This document shows, in pieces, positions 57,038-64,000 of a DNA stretch of 64,000 bases (its first letter is position 1; each line of letters begins with the position of its first letter). The notes below the pieces were generated by a model that ran no database searches, had not been told where the DNA came from, and worked only from the letters and a program-made list of their open reading frames with translations. The stretch covers positions 248,001 to 312,000 of the forward strand of contig NZ_JAGPXE010000009.1 of the NCBI RefSeq assembly GCF_018070075.1, in the 5' to 3' direction. A program made the position numbers and the translations under genes. The DNA is from Saccharopolyspora endophytica. GTDB lineage: Bacteria > Actinomycetota > Actinomycetes > Mycobacteriales > Pseudonocardiaceae.

Positions 57038-58294
57038 ATGAGTTCCACCGCCGCCAAGGCGAAGGGGAGCAACAGAGGACTCGCGCAACTGCAGCGCATC
57101 GGCCGCAGCCTCATGCTGCCGATCGCGGTGCTGCCCGCCGCCGCGCTGCTGCAGCGGCTCGGCCAGGACGACCTGCTCGGCGCGGAAGGCCTCGGAGCCT
57201 CCCTGACCTGGTTGCAGACGGTCGCCGGTGTCATCGGCGCCGCCGGTGGCGCGCTGTTCGACAACCTGCCGCTGCTGTTCGCCATCGGTGTCGCGATCGG
57301 CTTCGCCAAGAAGGCCGACGGCTCGACGGCCCTGTCCGGCGCGGTCGGCTACCTGGTGCTGCACGGCGTGCTGACCCAGATCGCCGGCACCGAGGAGGGG
57401 ACCTCGCTCAACAAGAGCCCCTACGGCGTGCTCGGCGGCATCGTCGCCGGTCTGGTGGCGGCCTGGCTGTGGCAGCGCTACCACCGCATCAAGCTGCCGG
57501 ACTACCTGGGCTTCTTCGGCGGCCGGCGGTTCGTGCCGATCGTGACAGCGGTGGCGATGCTGATCATCGGCGTGATCATGGGTCTGCTGTTCCCGCTGTT
57601 CGACGCCCTGCTCACCGCCTTCTCGGACGCGGTCACCCAGCAGGCGGTCATCGGCGGCGGGCTCTACGGCCTGATCAACCGGCTGCTGCTGCCGTTCGGT
57701 CTGCACCACATCCCGAACAACGTGGTCTGGTTCCTCTTCGGCGACTACAACGGCGAGAAGGGCGACATCGCGCGCTTCTTCGCGGGCGACCCCACCGCGG
57801 GGACGTTCATGACCGGCTTCTTCCCGATCTTCATGTTCGCGCTGCCCGCCGCGGCGCTGGCGATCTGGCAGTCGGCCAAGCCGGAGCAGCGCAAGGTCGT
57901 CGGCGGCGTGATGATCTCGGTCGCGCTGACCTCGTTCCTGACCGGTGTCACCGAGCCGCTGGAGTTCTCGTTCATCTTCGTCGCGTGGCCGCTGCTGCTG
58001 ATCCACGCGGTGCTGACGGGCACCTCGCTGGCGCTGGTCAACGCGCTGGACATCCACTCCGGCTTCGGGTTCTCCGCCGGTGCGATCGACTACCTGCTCA
58101 ACTTCGGCATCTCCCAGGGCTCGATCTGGCTGATCCCGATCGGGCTGGGCTACGCGGTCGTCTACTACGTGGTGTTCCGGTTCGTCATCAGCAAGTGGAA
58201 CCTGCGCACCCCGGGTCGCGAGGAGGACGACAGCGCCTCGACCGATGCGGATAATGCCGGTGGGGGCGCGGCGCCCGCCACCGAGAAGAAGTGA
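57038..58294 (+). CDS. nagE2: PTS EIIC, N-acetylglucosamine type
   Basis: A 418-residue membrane permease with about ten transmembrane segments, without fused IIA or IIB domains. Features include RSLMLPIAVLPAAALLQRLG at the start, FGLHHIPNNVVWF (the sugar-binding His segment typical of GlcNAc-type EIIC) and TGVTEPLEFSFIF. The final ~30 residues are acidic and Ala/Gly-rich. ATG at 57038 behind GGAGG. With the separate EIIB and EIIA it makes a complete transporter as in Streptomyces NagE2/NagF/Crr. Confidence 0.92.
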   Translation: MSSTAAKAKGSNRGLAQLQRIGRSLMLPIAVLPAAALLQRLGQDDLLGAEGLGASLTWLQTVAGVIGAAGGALFDNLPLLFAIGVAIGFAKKADGSTALSGAVGYLVLHGVLTQIAGTEEGTSLNKSPYGVLGGIVAGLVAAWLWQRYHRIKLPDYLGFFGGRRFVPIVTAVAMLIIGVIMGLLFPLFDALLTAFSDAVTQQAVIGGGLYGLINRLLLPFGLHHIPNNVVWFLFGDYNGEKGDIARFFAGDPTAGTFMTGFFPIFMFALPAAALAIWQSAKPEQRKVVGGVMISVALTSFLTGVTEPLEFSFIFVAWPLLLIHAVLTGTSLALVNALDIHSGFGFSAGAIDYLLNFGISQGSIWLIPIGLGYAVVYYVVFRFVISKWNLRTPGREEDDSASTDADNAGGGAAPATEKK

Positions 58295-58336
58295 GGCGGC
58301 GCGGGTCGGTGCCCCCGCCCCCGACGAAGGAGAGAC

Positions 58337-58600
58337 ATGTCTGAACGACGGGTCACCGTAGCGAGCAAGGTCGGGATCCACGCGCGGCCCGCGGCCCTGC
58401 TGGCCAAGACGGCCGCGGCCCAACCCGTGGTGATCACCATCCGCAAGGAGGGCAACGAACCCGTCGAGGCGGGCAGCATCCTCGGTCTCATGACCCTGGG
58501 CGCCTCCCACGGCGACGAGGTGATCCTGGCCGCCGAGGGCGAGGGCGCCGAAGCGGCCCTCGACGAGGTCGCCAAGCTCGTGGCGACCGACATGGACTGA
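58337..58600 (+). CDS. ptsH: HPr phosphocarrier protein
   Basis: An 87-residue protein carrying phosphate from EI to EIIA. The active-site His is in VGIHARPAALLAK (His15); SILGLMTLGASHGDEV follows. There is no Ser46-kinase type motif in strict form, though a Ser sits in AGSILGL. It follows the EIIC gene by 42 bases with GAAGGAG before the ATG. No EI gene in the window. Confidence 0.96.
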   Translation: MSERRVTVASKVGIHARPAALLAKTAAAQPVVITIRKEGNEPVEAGSILGLMTLGASHGDEVILAAEGEGAEAALDEVAKLVATDMD

Positions 58601-58616
58601 TCCAGGACCGACACGA

Positions 58617-58652
58617 CGGCGGCGCTCCCCTCCCCGGGAGCGCCGCCGTTTT
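58617..58652 (+). terminator. Rho-independent terminator after ptsH
   Basis: A 13-bp perfect stem (CGGCGGCGCTCCC / GGGAGCGCCGCCG, 6-base loop) followed by TTTTCGT. It lies in the convergent gap with aroE. Confidence 0.9.
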
Positions 58653-58655
58653 CGT

Positions 58656-59516
58656 CTAGAGGGGCAGCGCGTGACCTGTCGCGGCGGCCAGGGCGTCGCG
58701 CATCGTGGTGCGCGGAGCCGCTTGCCCGGTGAAGTGCTCGACCTGGCCGAACGCCTGGTGCAGCAGCATGTCCAGGCCAGTCGCCAACCGGCCTCCGACA
58801 ACCCCGACGGCCTCGGCCAGCGGCGTCGGCCAGGGGTGGTAGATGACGTCGAGCACGCACGCGGCCTTCGCGAGATCCGCCGCGTGCGGGTCCACCGCGC
58901 CCGCGGGGAGCGTGGAGACGACCACGTCGTGGCTGGTCGCGGCGTCGGCGAGGGTGATCGAGTCGAGCCGTTCGACCCGGACCCGCAGACCGATCCGCTC
59001 GGCGGCCTCCAGCGCCTCCGCCGCGCGGGAGGGCTCGCGCACCGCCAGCGTCGCCTCGGACAGGCCCAGATCGGCGAACGCCGCCAGCGTCGCCACCGCC
59101 GTGCCGCCCGCGCCGAGGATCAGACCTGTGTGGCCGCCGGTGAAACCACCCGCCACCCGCAGCGCCCCGACGACGCCGTCCACGTCGGTGCAGTCGGCGA
59201 ACCAGCTCCCGTCCGGGCGGTGGACCAGCGTGTTCGCCGCCCCCACCGCCTCGGCGCGGTCGGCGACCTCATCGGCCACCCGCAGCGCCGCGCGCTTGCC
59301 CGGCATCGTCACCGACAGCCCGGCCCACTCCGGCCCGAGACCGCCGACGAACTCCACCAACCGCTCGGCGTCCGCCTCGACGCGCTCGTAGGTCCAGCGC
59401 AGACCGAGCGCGTCGTAGGCGGCACCGTGCAGGACGGGGGACAGCGAGTGCTCGACCGGTTTGCCGAGCACTCCAGCCCGGCGCACCGCTGCCTCCTGCT
59501 GATCAGAAGGCGCCAC
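58656..59516 (-). CDS. aroE: Shikimate dehydrogenase
   Basis: NADPH-dependent reduction of dehydroshikimate. 286 residues: shikimate motif GKPVEHSLSPVLHGAA, catalytic Lys in SVTMPGKRAAL, Asp in FADCTDVDG, and GAGGTAVATLAAF for the cofactor. The GTG at 59516 overlaps mltG by 14 bases. It lies apart from the other aro genes, with the PTS island between, and belongs to the alaS-ruvX-mltG-aroE unit found in other actinobacteria. Confidence 0.96.
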   Translation of the reverse strand: MAPSDQQEAAVRRAGVLGKPVEHSLSPVLHGAAYDALGLRWTYERVEADAERLVEFVGGLGPEWAGLSVTMPGKRAALRVADEVADRAEAVGAANTLVHRPDGSWFADCTDVDGVVGALRVAGGFTGGHTGLILGAGGTAVATLAAFADLGLSEATLAVREPSRAAEALEAAERIGLRVRVERLDSITLADAATSHDVVVSTLPAGAVDPHAADLAKAACVLDVIYHPWPTPLAEAVGVVGGRLATGLDMLLHQAFGQVEHFTGQAAPRTTMRDALAAATGHALPL

Positions 59517-60705
59517 GTTCCTGCGCTTCCTTGATGAAGGCGTCGTGCTCCTGCTGGTTCTTCGCGAAGCAGGAGGTCCCGTCCGGGTAGCACTTCACGA
59601 AGTAGCGCCACTCGCCCTCGGCCGGCCGCTCGGCCGCCCGCAGCGCCTCCTTGCTGAACGCCGAGATCGGCGTCGGCGGCAGCCCGTAGTTCAGGTAGGT
59701 GTTGTACGGGCCGGGGCGCTGCCGGTCGGAGCTGTTGGTCAGCAGCGTCGGCTTGTCCAGCGGGTAGTTGATCGTGGAGTCCAGGCCCAGCTTCATCGCG
59801 GGCTGGCCGAGCCGGTTCTCGATCACTCGCGCGATCTTCGGGAAGTCCTTCTCCAGCCCCTCGCTCTGCGTCAGCGAAGCGATGACCATCAGCTCGTAGG
59901 GCGAATGACCGCTGCTCTCCGCGAGATCCGGCAGACCGGCCGCTTCCAGCTGCGCCGCGGACTTGGTGACCACGTCGCGCAGCACGTTCTCGGCGGACTC
60001 ACCGGGCTTGACGTCGTAGATGCCCGGCATGATCAGGCCTTCGAGCCGGCGCCGGGGCTCGGCCTTGGACGCGTCGGCCACGGCCCACTCCGGCACGCCC
60101 AGCGTCGCCAGGTCCGCGGTCTCGGCCGCGGTGTGCATCTCCTCGGAGGTGGTGCACTTCTCGTTCTTGTTCGCGCAGGTCGCCTCGGCGAGCCTGGTCA
60201 GGATGCCCGGCGTGTTGCCGCCGTTGGGCGCGGCCTGGTCCTCCAGCCGCATGCCGCCGCGGATGTCGACCCGGCCGACCTTCGCCTCGGCCGACAGGAT
60301 GTGGCTGACCGCGGCCTTGCCCGACATCTTGTTGCGCATCAGGTAGTAACCGGGCTGGATCGAGTTGATCCGCTTGTTCTCGGCCGACGCGGAGGTGAAC
60401 GCCTTGGTGCTGGCCACCACGTCCTTCTCGGACAGCGTCTTGCCGATGTCACCCACGGTGTCGCCGGAGGCGACCTCGATGACGACGCTGCCGGTGCCCT
60501 CGCCGTCGTAGTCCTCGTAGCCGCCGATCCGCATGATCTGCAGCGCTCCGTACCCCACACCGCCGCCGACCAGCACCAGCACGAACAGGCCGGCCAGGGC
60601 GGTCACCCATCGGCGCCTCTTGCGACGTCGGAAGCGTTCCGGATCGGGGCGCCGTCGCCGGTGGTCCCCGGGCTCGTCCGCGAACAGTCCGAGATCATCG
60701 GTCAC
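59503..60705 (-). CDS. mltG: Endolytic peptidoglycan transglycosylase MltG
   Basis: Cuts nascent glycan strands and sets chain length. 400 residues: a basic cytoplasmic N-terminus ([12 protein letters not shown]), one transmembrane helix (about 34-55), a LysM-like part, and the YceG catalytic domain with [15 protein letters not shown], whose Glu in Q-S-E-G is the catalytic one, and the late [14 protein letters not shown] start overlaps ruvX (GTGA). Confidence 0.95.
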   Translation of the reverse strand: MTDDLGLFADEPGDHRRRRPDPERFRRRKRRRWVTALAGLFVLVLVGGGVGYGALQIMRIGGYEDYDGEGTGSVVIEVASGDTVGDIGKTLSEKDVVASTKAFTSASAENKRINSIQPGYYLMRNKMSGKAAVSHILSAEAKVGRVDIRGGMRLEDQAAPNGGNTPGILTRLAEATCANKNEKCTTSEEMHTAAETADLATLGVPEWAVADASKAEPRRRLEGLIMPGIYDVKPGESAENVLRDVVTKSAAQLEAAGLPDLAESSGHSPYELMVIASLTQSEGLEKDFPKIARVIENRLGQPAMKLGLDSTINYPLDKPTLLTNSSDRQRPGPYNTYLNYGLPPTPISAFSKEALRAAERPAEGEWRYFVKCYPDGTSCFAKNQQEHDAFIKEAQERGAF

Positions 60706-61175
60706 GGGAGTTCCTCTCGTGTTCTCTGCCCCCGGCCGTCCAGGTAAGCCTGCAAGATCTCCACCGCTGCCGCCTGGTCAACGACGGCACGCTGCTTCTT
60801 CCCCCGCACGCCGCGTTTCGACAGCTTCCGGCTGGCCGTCACCGTGGTCAACCGCTCGTCGTGAAACCGCACCGGGACCGGTGCGACCTTCTCCACCAGC
60901 GCAGCCCCGTAGGACTGCGCGATCTCCGCGGCGGAACCGTGCCTGCCCGCCAACGTCTTCGGCAGGCCGATCACGATCTCCACCACGTCGTGCTCGGAGA
61001 CGAGGTCGGCGATCTTGGCGAGATCGCTGCCGCCTTCCTCGTCCCGTCGCAACGTCTCCAACGGGGTCGCCAGCATCGGAGCGGGATCGCTCAGCGCGAT
61101 TCCGACCCGGACCGCCCCGACGTCGACACCGAGCCGACGTCCCGGGCCGGGATCCGCCTGCTGGTGCTCGTTCAC
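60702..61175 (-). CDS. ruvX: Holliday-junction resolvase-like RuvX (YqgF)
   Basis: A 157-residue RNase H-fold nuclease, implicated in rRNA processing and Holliday junction cleavage. Motifs: [18 protein letters not shown] with the first Asp, [13 protein letters not shown], and [10 protein letters not shown] with E, plus the closing [20 protein letters not shown] overlaps with both alaS and mltG. Confidence 0.95.
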   Translation of the reverse strand: MNEHQQADPGPGRRLGVDVGAVRVGIALSDPAPMLATPLETLRRDEEGGSDLAKIADLVSEHDVVEIVIGLPKTLAGRHGSAAEIAQSYGAALVEKVAPVPVRFHDERLTTVTASRKLSKRGVRGKKQRAVVDQAAAVEILQAYLDGRGQRTREELP

Positions 61176-63844
61176 CCGCCTGCCACCACCTGGTCGACGC
61201 CGGTGCGCAGCGCACCGATGGCCGCGGTGATGCCCGCGGGGTTCGAGCCGCCGCCCTGGGCCATGTCCGGCTTGCCGCCCCCGCGGCCGCCGACCTCGGC
61301 GGCGAAGCTGGGAACCAGCTTGCCCGCCGCGATGCCCTTGTCGCGAGCCGCGTCGTTGACGCCGACCACGAAGCTGACCTTGCCCTCCTCGGCGGAGAAC
61401 AGCGCCACCACCGAGGGGCGCGAGCCCAGCCGGCCGCGGATCTCACCGGCCAGCGCGCGCAGCGCGTTGCCGTCCACGCCGTCCGGGACCTGCTCGGCCA
61501 CCAGCGTCACGCCGTGCACGTCGGTGCCCTTGTCGGCGAGCTCTCCGGCGGAGTTGAGCACCTGGGAGATGCGCAGCTGCGCGAGCTCCTTCTCGGCGCT
61601 GCGCAGCTTGCTGACCACGCCCTGGATGCGCTCGGGCAGCTCCTCGGCCGGAACCTTGAACTGCTCGGCGAGCTGGGTGACCAGCAGGTGCTCCTTGCTG
61701 ATGTGGCGCATGGCGTCCATGCCCACCAGCGCCTCGACGCGGTGCACGCCGGAACCGACCGAGGAGTCCGACACCAGCTTGACCACGCCGAGGTGGCCGA
61801 TGCGCGGCACGTGGGTGCCACCGCACAGCTCGCGGGAGTAGTCGCCCATGTCGACCACGCGGACCTGGTCGCCGTACTTCTCGCCGAACAGCGCCATCGC
61901 ACCGAGCTCCATGGCCCGGTCCATGCTGGTCGTGTAGGCGTTGACCTCGACGTCGGTCTGCAGGTAGTCGTTGACCTCTTCCTCGACCCCGGCCAGCACG
62001 TCGGCCGACACCGACGAGGGCACGGTGAAGTCGAAGCGCATCCGGCCCGGCGAGTTCAGCGAACCGGCCTGCGCGGCGCGCTTGCCGTAGGCGCCCCGCA
62101 CGGCCGCGTGCACCAGGTGCGTCGCGGAGTGCGAGCGCTCGATGGACTGGCGGCGGTGGGCGTCGACGGCGGCCTCCAGCGTGGTGTCCACGCCGAGCTC
62201 GCCCTCCAGGACCTTCGCGCGGTGCACGAACAGGCCGGGAACGCTGCGCTGCACGTCGAGCACCTCGACCGCGACACCCGGGCCGACCAGCTTGCCGGTG
62301 TCGGCGATCTGGCCACCGCCCTCGGCGTAGAACGGGGTGCGGTCGAGCACCAGCTCCACCTCGGTCCCGGCCGAGGCGCGGGAGGCGGGCCGGCCGTCGA
62401 CGAGCAGGCCCAGCACGCGGCTGTGCGACTGCAGGTCGGTGTAGCCGATGAACTCGGTGGTGCCGTGCTGGTCGAGCAGCGTGCGGTAGGTCGACAGGTC
62501 GCCGTGGCCGGTCTTGCGGGCCTTGGCGTCGGCCTTGGCGCGGTTGCGCTGCTCGGCCATCAGGTCGCGGAAGCCCTGCTCGTCGACCTCCAGGCCCTGC
62601 TCGGAGGCCATCTCCAGGGTCAGGTCGATCGGGAAGCCGTAGGTGTCGTGCAGCTGGAAGGCCTTGTCTCCCGCGAGGGTCTGGCCACCGGTCTTCTTCA
62701 GGTCGGTGACGGCCAGGTCGAAGATCTTCGAACCGGCGGTCAGCGTCGACAGGAACGCCTCTTCCTCGTTGCGCATCACCGAGTCGATGCGGTCGAACTC
62801 GGTGACCAGCTCGGGGTAGCTCGGCGACATCGCGTCGCGCACGATCTGGGCGAACTCGCCCAGCACCGGCTCCTGCACGCCCAGCAGGCGGGTGGAGCGC
62901 ACGATGCGGCGCAGCAAGCGGCGCAGCACGTAGCCGCGGGCCTCGTTGCCGGGGGTGACGCCGTCGCCGATGAGCATCACGCCGGATCGGGCGTGGTCGG
63001 CGATGACGCGGAAGCGCACGTCGTCCTCGTGGTTGGCGCCGTAACGGCGGCCGGAGAGCTCCTCGGCCTTGGCGATCACCGGGCGGACCAGGTCGGTCTC
63101 GTAGACGTTCTCCACGCCCTGCAGCAGGCAGGCCACGCGCTCGACGCCCATGCCGGTGTCGATGTTCTTGGTCGGCAGCTCGCCGATCGGCGGGTGACCG
63201 TCCTTGGGCGGCAGCTCACCCCTGATGTCCTGCATGAACACCAGGTTCCAGATCTCGATGTAGCGGTCCTCGTCGACGACGGGACCGCCTTCCTTGCCGT
63301 AGGCCGGCCCGCGGTCGTAGTAGATCTCCGAGCACGGTCCGCCGGGACCGGGCACGCCCATGTCCCAGTAGTTGTCCTTGGCGTCGCGGGTCTGGATCCG
63401 CTCGGCCGGGATCCCGCAGACCTTCTGCCACAGCCCGGCGGCCTCGTCGTCCTTCTCGAAGACCGTCACCCACAGGCGGGCCGGGTCGATGCCGTAGCCG
63501 CCGTCGGCCACCGACTTGGTGAGCAGCTCCCACGCGTTCTCCATGGCGCCTTCTTTGAAGTAGTCGCCGAAGGAGAAGTTGCCGGCCATCTGGAAGAACG
63601 TGTTGTGCCGGGTGGTCTTGCCGACCTCGTCGATGTCACCGGTGCGCACGCACTTCTGGATGCTCGTCGCCCGCGGGTACGGGGCCGGGGCCTCGCCCAG
63701 GAAGTAGGGCTTGAACTGGACCATGCCCGCGTTGACGAACAGCAGCGTCGGGTCGTCGAGGATCAGCGACGCGCTGGGCACCACGGTGTGGCCGCGGCCC
63801 TTGAAGTGCTCGGTGAACCGGTGGTTGATGTCGTGGGTCTGCAC
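61172..63844 (-). CDS. alaS: Alanyl-tRNA synthetase
   Basis: Charges tRNA-Ala. 890 residues, standard: catalytic domain from residue 1 ([35 protein letters not shown]), tRNA-recognition middle, editing domain with zinc/His sites in [12 protein letters not shown] and [12 protein letters not shown], and a C-terminal C-Ala domain with the SNP-AGI-like end [17 protein letters not shown]. First gene of the alaS-ruvX-mltG-aroE unit. Confidence 0.98.
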   Translation of the reverse strand: MQTHDINHRFTEHFKGRGHTVVPSASLILDDPTLLFVNAGMVQFKPYFLGEAPAPYPRATSIQKCVRTGDIDEVGKTTRHNTFFQMAGNFSFGDYFKEGAMENAWELLTKSVADGGYGIDPARLWVTVFEKDDEAAGLWQKVCGIPAERIQTRDAKDNYWDMGVPGPGGPCSEIYYDRGPAYGKEGGPVVDEDRYIEIWNLVFMQDIRGELPPKDGHPPIGELPTKNIDTGMGVERVACLLQGVENVYETDLVRPVIAKAEELSGRRYGANHEDDVRFRVIADHARSGVMLIGDGVTPGNEARGYVLRRLLRRIVRSTRLLGVQEPVLGEFAQIVRDAMSPSYPELVTEFDRIDSVMRNEEEAFLSTLTAGSKIFDLAVTDLKKTGGQTLAGDKAFQLHDTYGFPIDLTLEMASEQGLEVDEQGFRDLMAEQRNRAKADAKARKTGHGDLSTYRTLLDQHGTTEFIGYTDLQSHSRVLGLLVDGRPASRASAGTEVELVLDRTPFYAEGGGQIADTGKLVGPGVAVEVLDVQRSVPGLFVHRAKVLEGELGVDTTLEAAVDAHRRQSIERSHSATHLVHAAVRGAYGKRAAQAGSLNSPGRMRFDFTVPSSVSADVLAGVEEEVNDYLQTDVEVNAYTTSMDRAMELGAMALFGEKYGDQVRVVDMGDYSRELCGGTHVPRIGHLGVVKLVSDSSVGSGVHRVEALVGMDAMRHISKEHLLVTQLAEQFKVPAEELPERIQGVVSKLRSAEKELAQLRISQVLNSAGELADKGTDVHGVTLVAEQVPDGVDGNALRALAGEIRGRLGSRPSVVALFSAEEGKVSFVVGVNDAARDKGIAAGKLVPSFAAEVGGRGGGKPDMAQGGGSNPAGITAAIGALRTGVDQVVAGG

Positions 63845-63927
63845 TGGGAGTCCTTGGGAATTGGGTCAGGTCACGGACACGGCTGTCGGTGTCGGCGAGC
63901 GGCCGGCGGCGCGGAGCGGCGCCTGCG

Positions 63928-63999
63928 TCAGCGGCCCGCCCGACGAGCTCGCCGCTCGGAGTCGTGCTCAGCGGCTATCCGCCGGACCTGGTCCGCGTT
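63928..63999 (-). CDS. C-terminal end of an unknown gene (truncated by window edge)
   Basis: On the minus strand the frame entering from the right edge reads NADQVRRIAAEHDSERRARR-A-G-R and stops at 63928-63930. It is a charged helical tail ~84 bases upstream of alaS. Too little is present to name it. Confidence 0.45.
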   Translation of the reverse strand, partial: NADQVRRIAAEHDSERRARRAGR

Positions 64000-64000
64000 C

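Overview
This 64 kb window is a high-GC chromosomal segment from an actinomycete, most likely a Pseudonocardiales genus such as Saccharopolyspora. The evidence is third-position GC bias, frequent GTG/TTG starts, ATGA/GTGA-coupled operons, an actinobacterial integration host factor, BldD, DUF397/Scr1-type regulator pairs, mycothiol-enzyme relatives and scattered type VII secretion (ESX) cargo genes. The genus is an inference. No rRNA, tRNA, CRISPR array, complete insertion sequence or phage was found.

Layout. 0-4.2 kb: 3' end of a SpoU-type RNA methylase gene, a YwaF-like membrane protein, then a minus-strand ESX-type polymorphic toxin cassette (EspC-like protein, NucA/NucB-like DNase toxin, unknown protein, SUKH-like protein). 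4.3-8.0 kb: housekeeping block mihF-gmk-rpoZ-coaBC-metK. 8.0-32.8 kb: a large accessory interval between mihF and pyrF. It holds an EspG/PPE-like/lipoprotein/Esx-like cassette, a DUF397-Scr1 pair, a six-gene operon of ESX-like and small membrane proteins, several regulators, a mycothiol-enzyme relative, an FkbM methyltransferase, helR with a rifamycin-associated element, and a Ser/Thr kinase. In Mycobacterium tuberculosis the pyrF-mihF junction carries PE15/PPE20, so this junction may be an old ESX-cargo site.

32.8-41.5 kb: the pyrimidine operon pyrR-pyrB-pyrC-(PH-like membrane protein)-carA-carB-pyrF, tightly coupled, with a PyrR-binding RNA loop just before the pyrR ribosome binding site. 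41.8-43.6 kb: divergent bldD, and nusB/efp. 43.7-50.9 kb: pepQ, a DNA alkyltransferase, a spermidine-synthase fold protein, an MFS exporter facing a GlxA-type regulator, and two lipoproteins. 51-54.5 kb: aroC-aroK-aroB-aroQ, followed upstream by a prepilin peptidase gene. 55.2-58.6 kb: a PTS island (EIIA, EIIB, DasR-type regulator, GlcNAc-type EIIC, HPr) with a near-consensus dre operator. 58.7-64 kb: aroE-mltG-ruvX-alaS and a partial gene.

The most unusual items are the toxin cassette; a six-gene ESX-linked operon in which three consecutive membrane proteins share an unrecognised ~42-residue domain; two arrays of a GATTAC-N4-GTAATC element with a 24-bp phase; a nested palindrome element (AATTTCGCGCGAAATT) at two loci; and three regulatory elements readable directly from sequence (RAE before helR, PyrR loop before pyrR, dre before the PTS genes).
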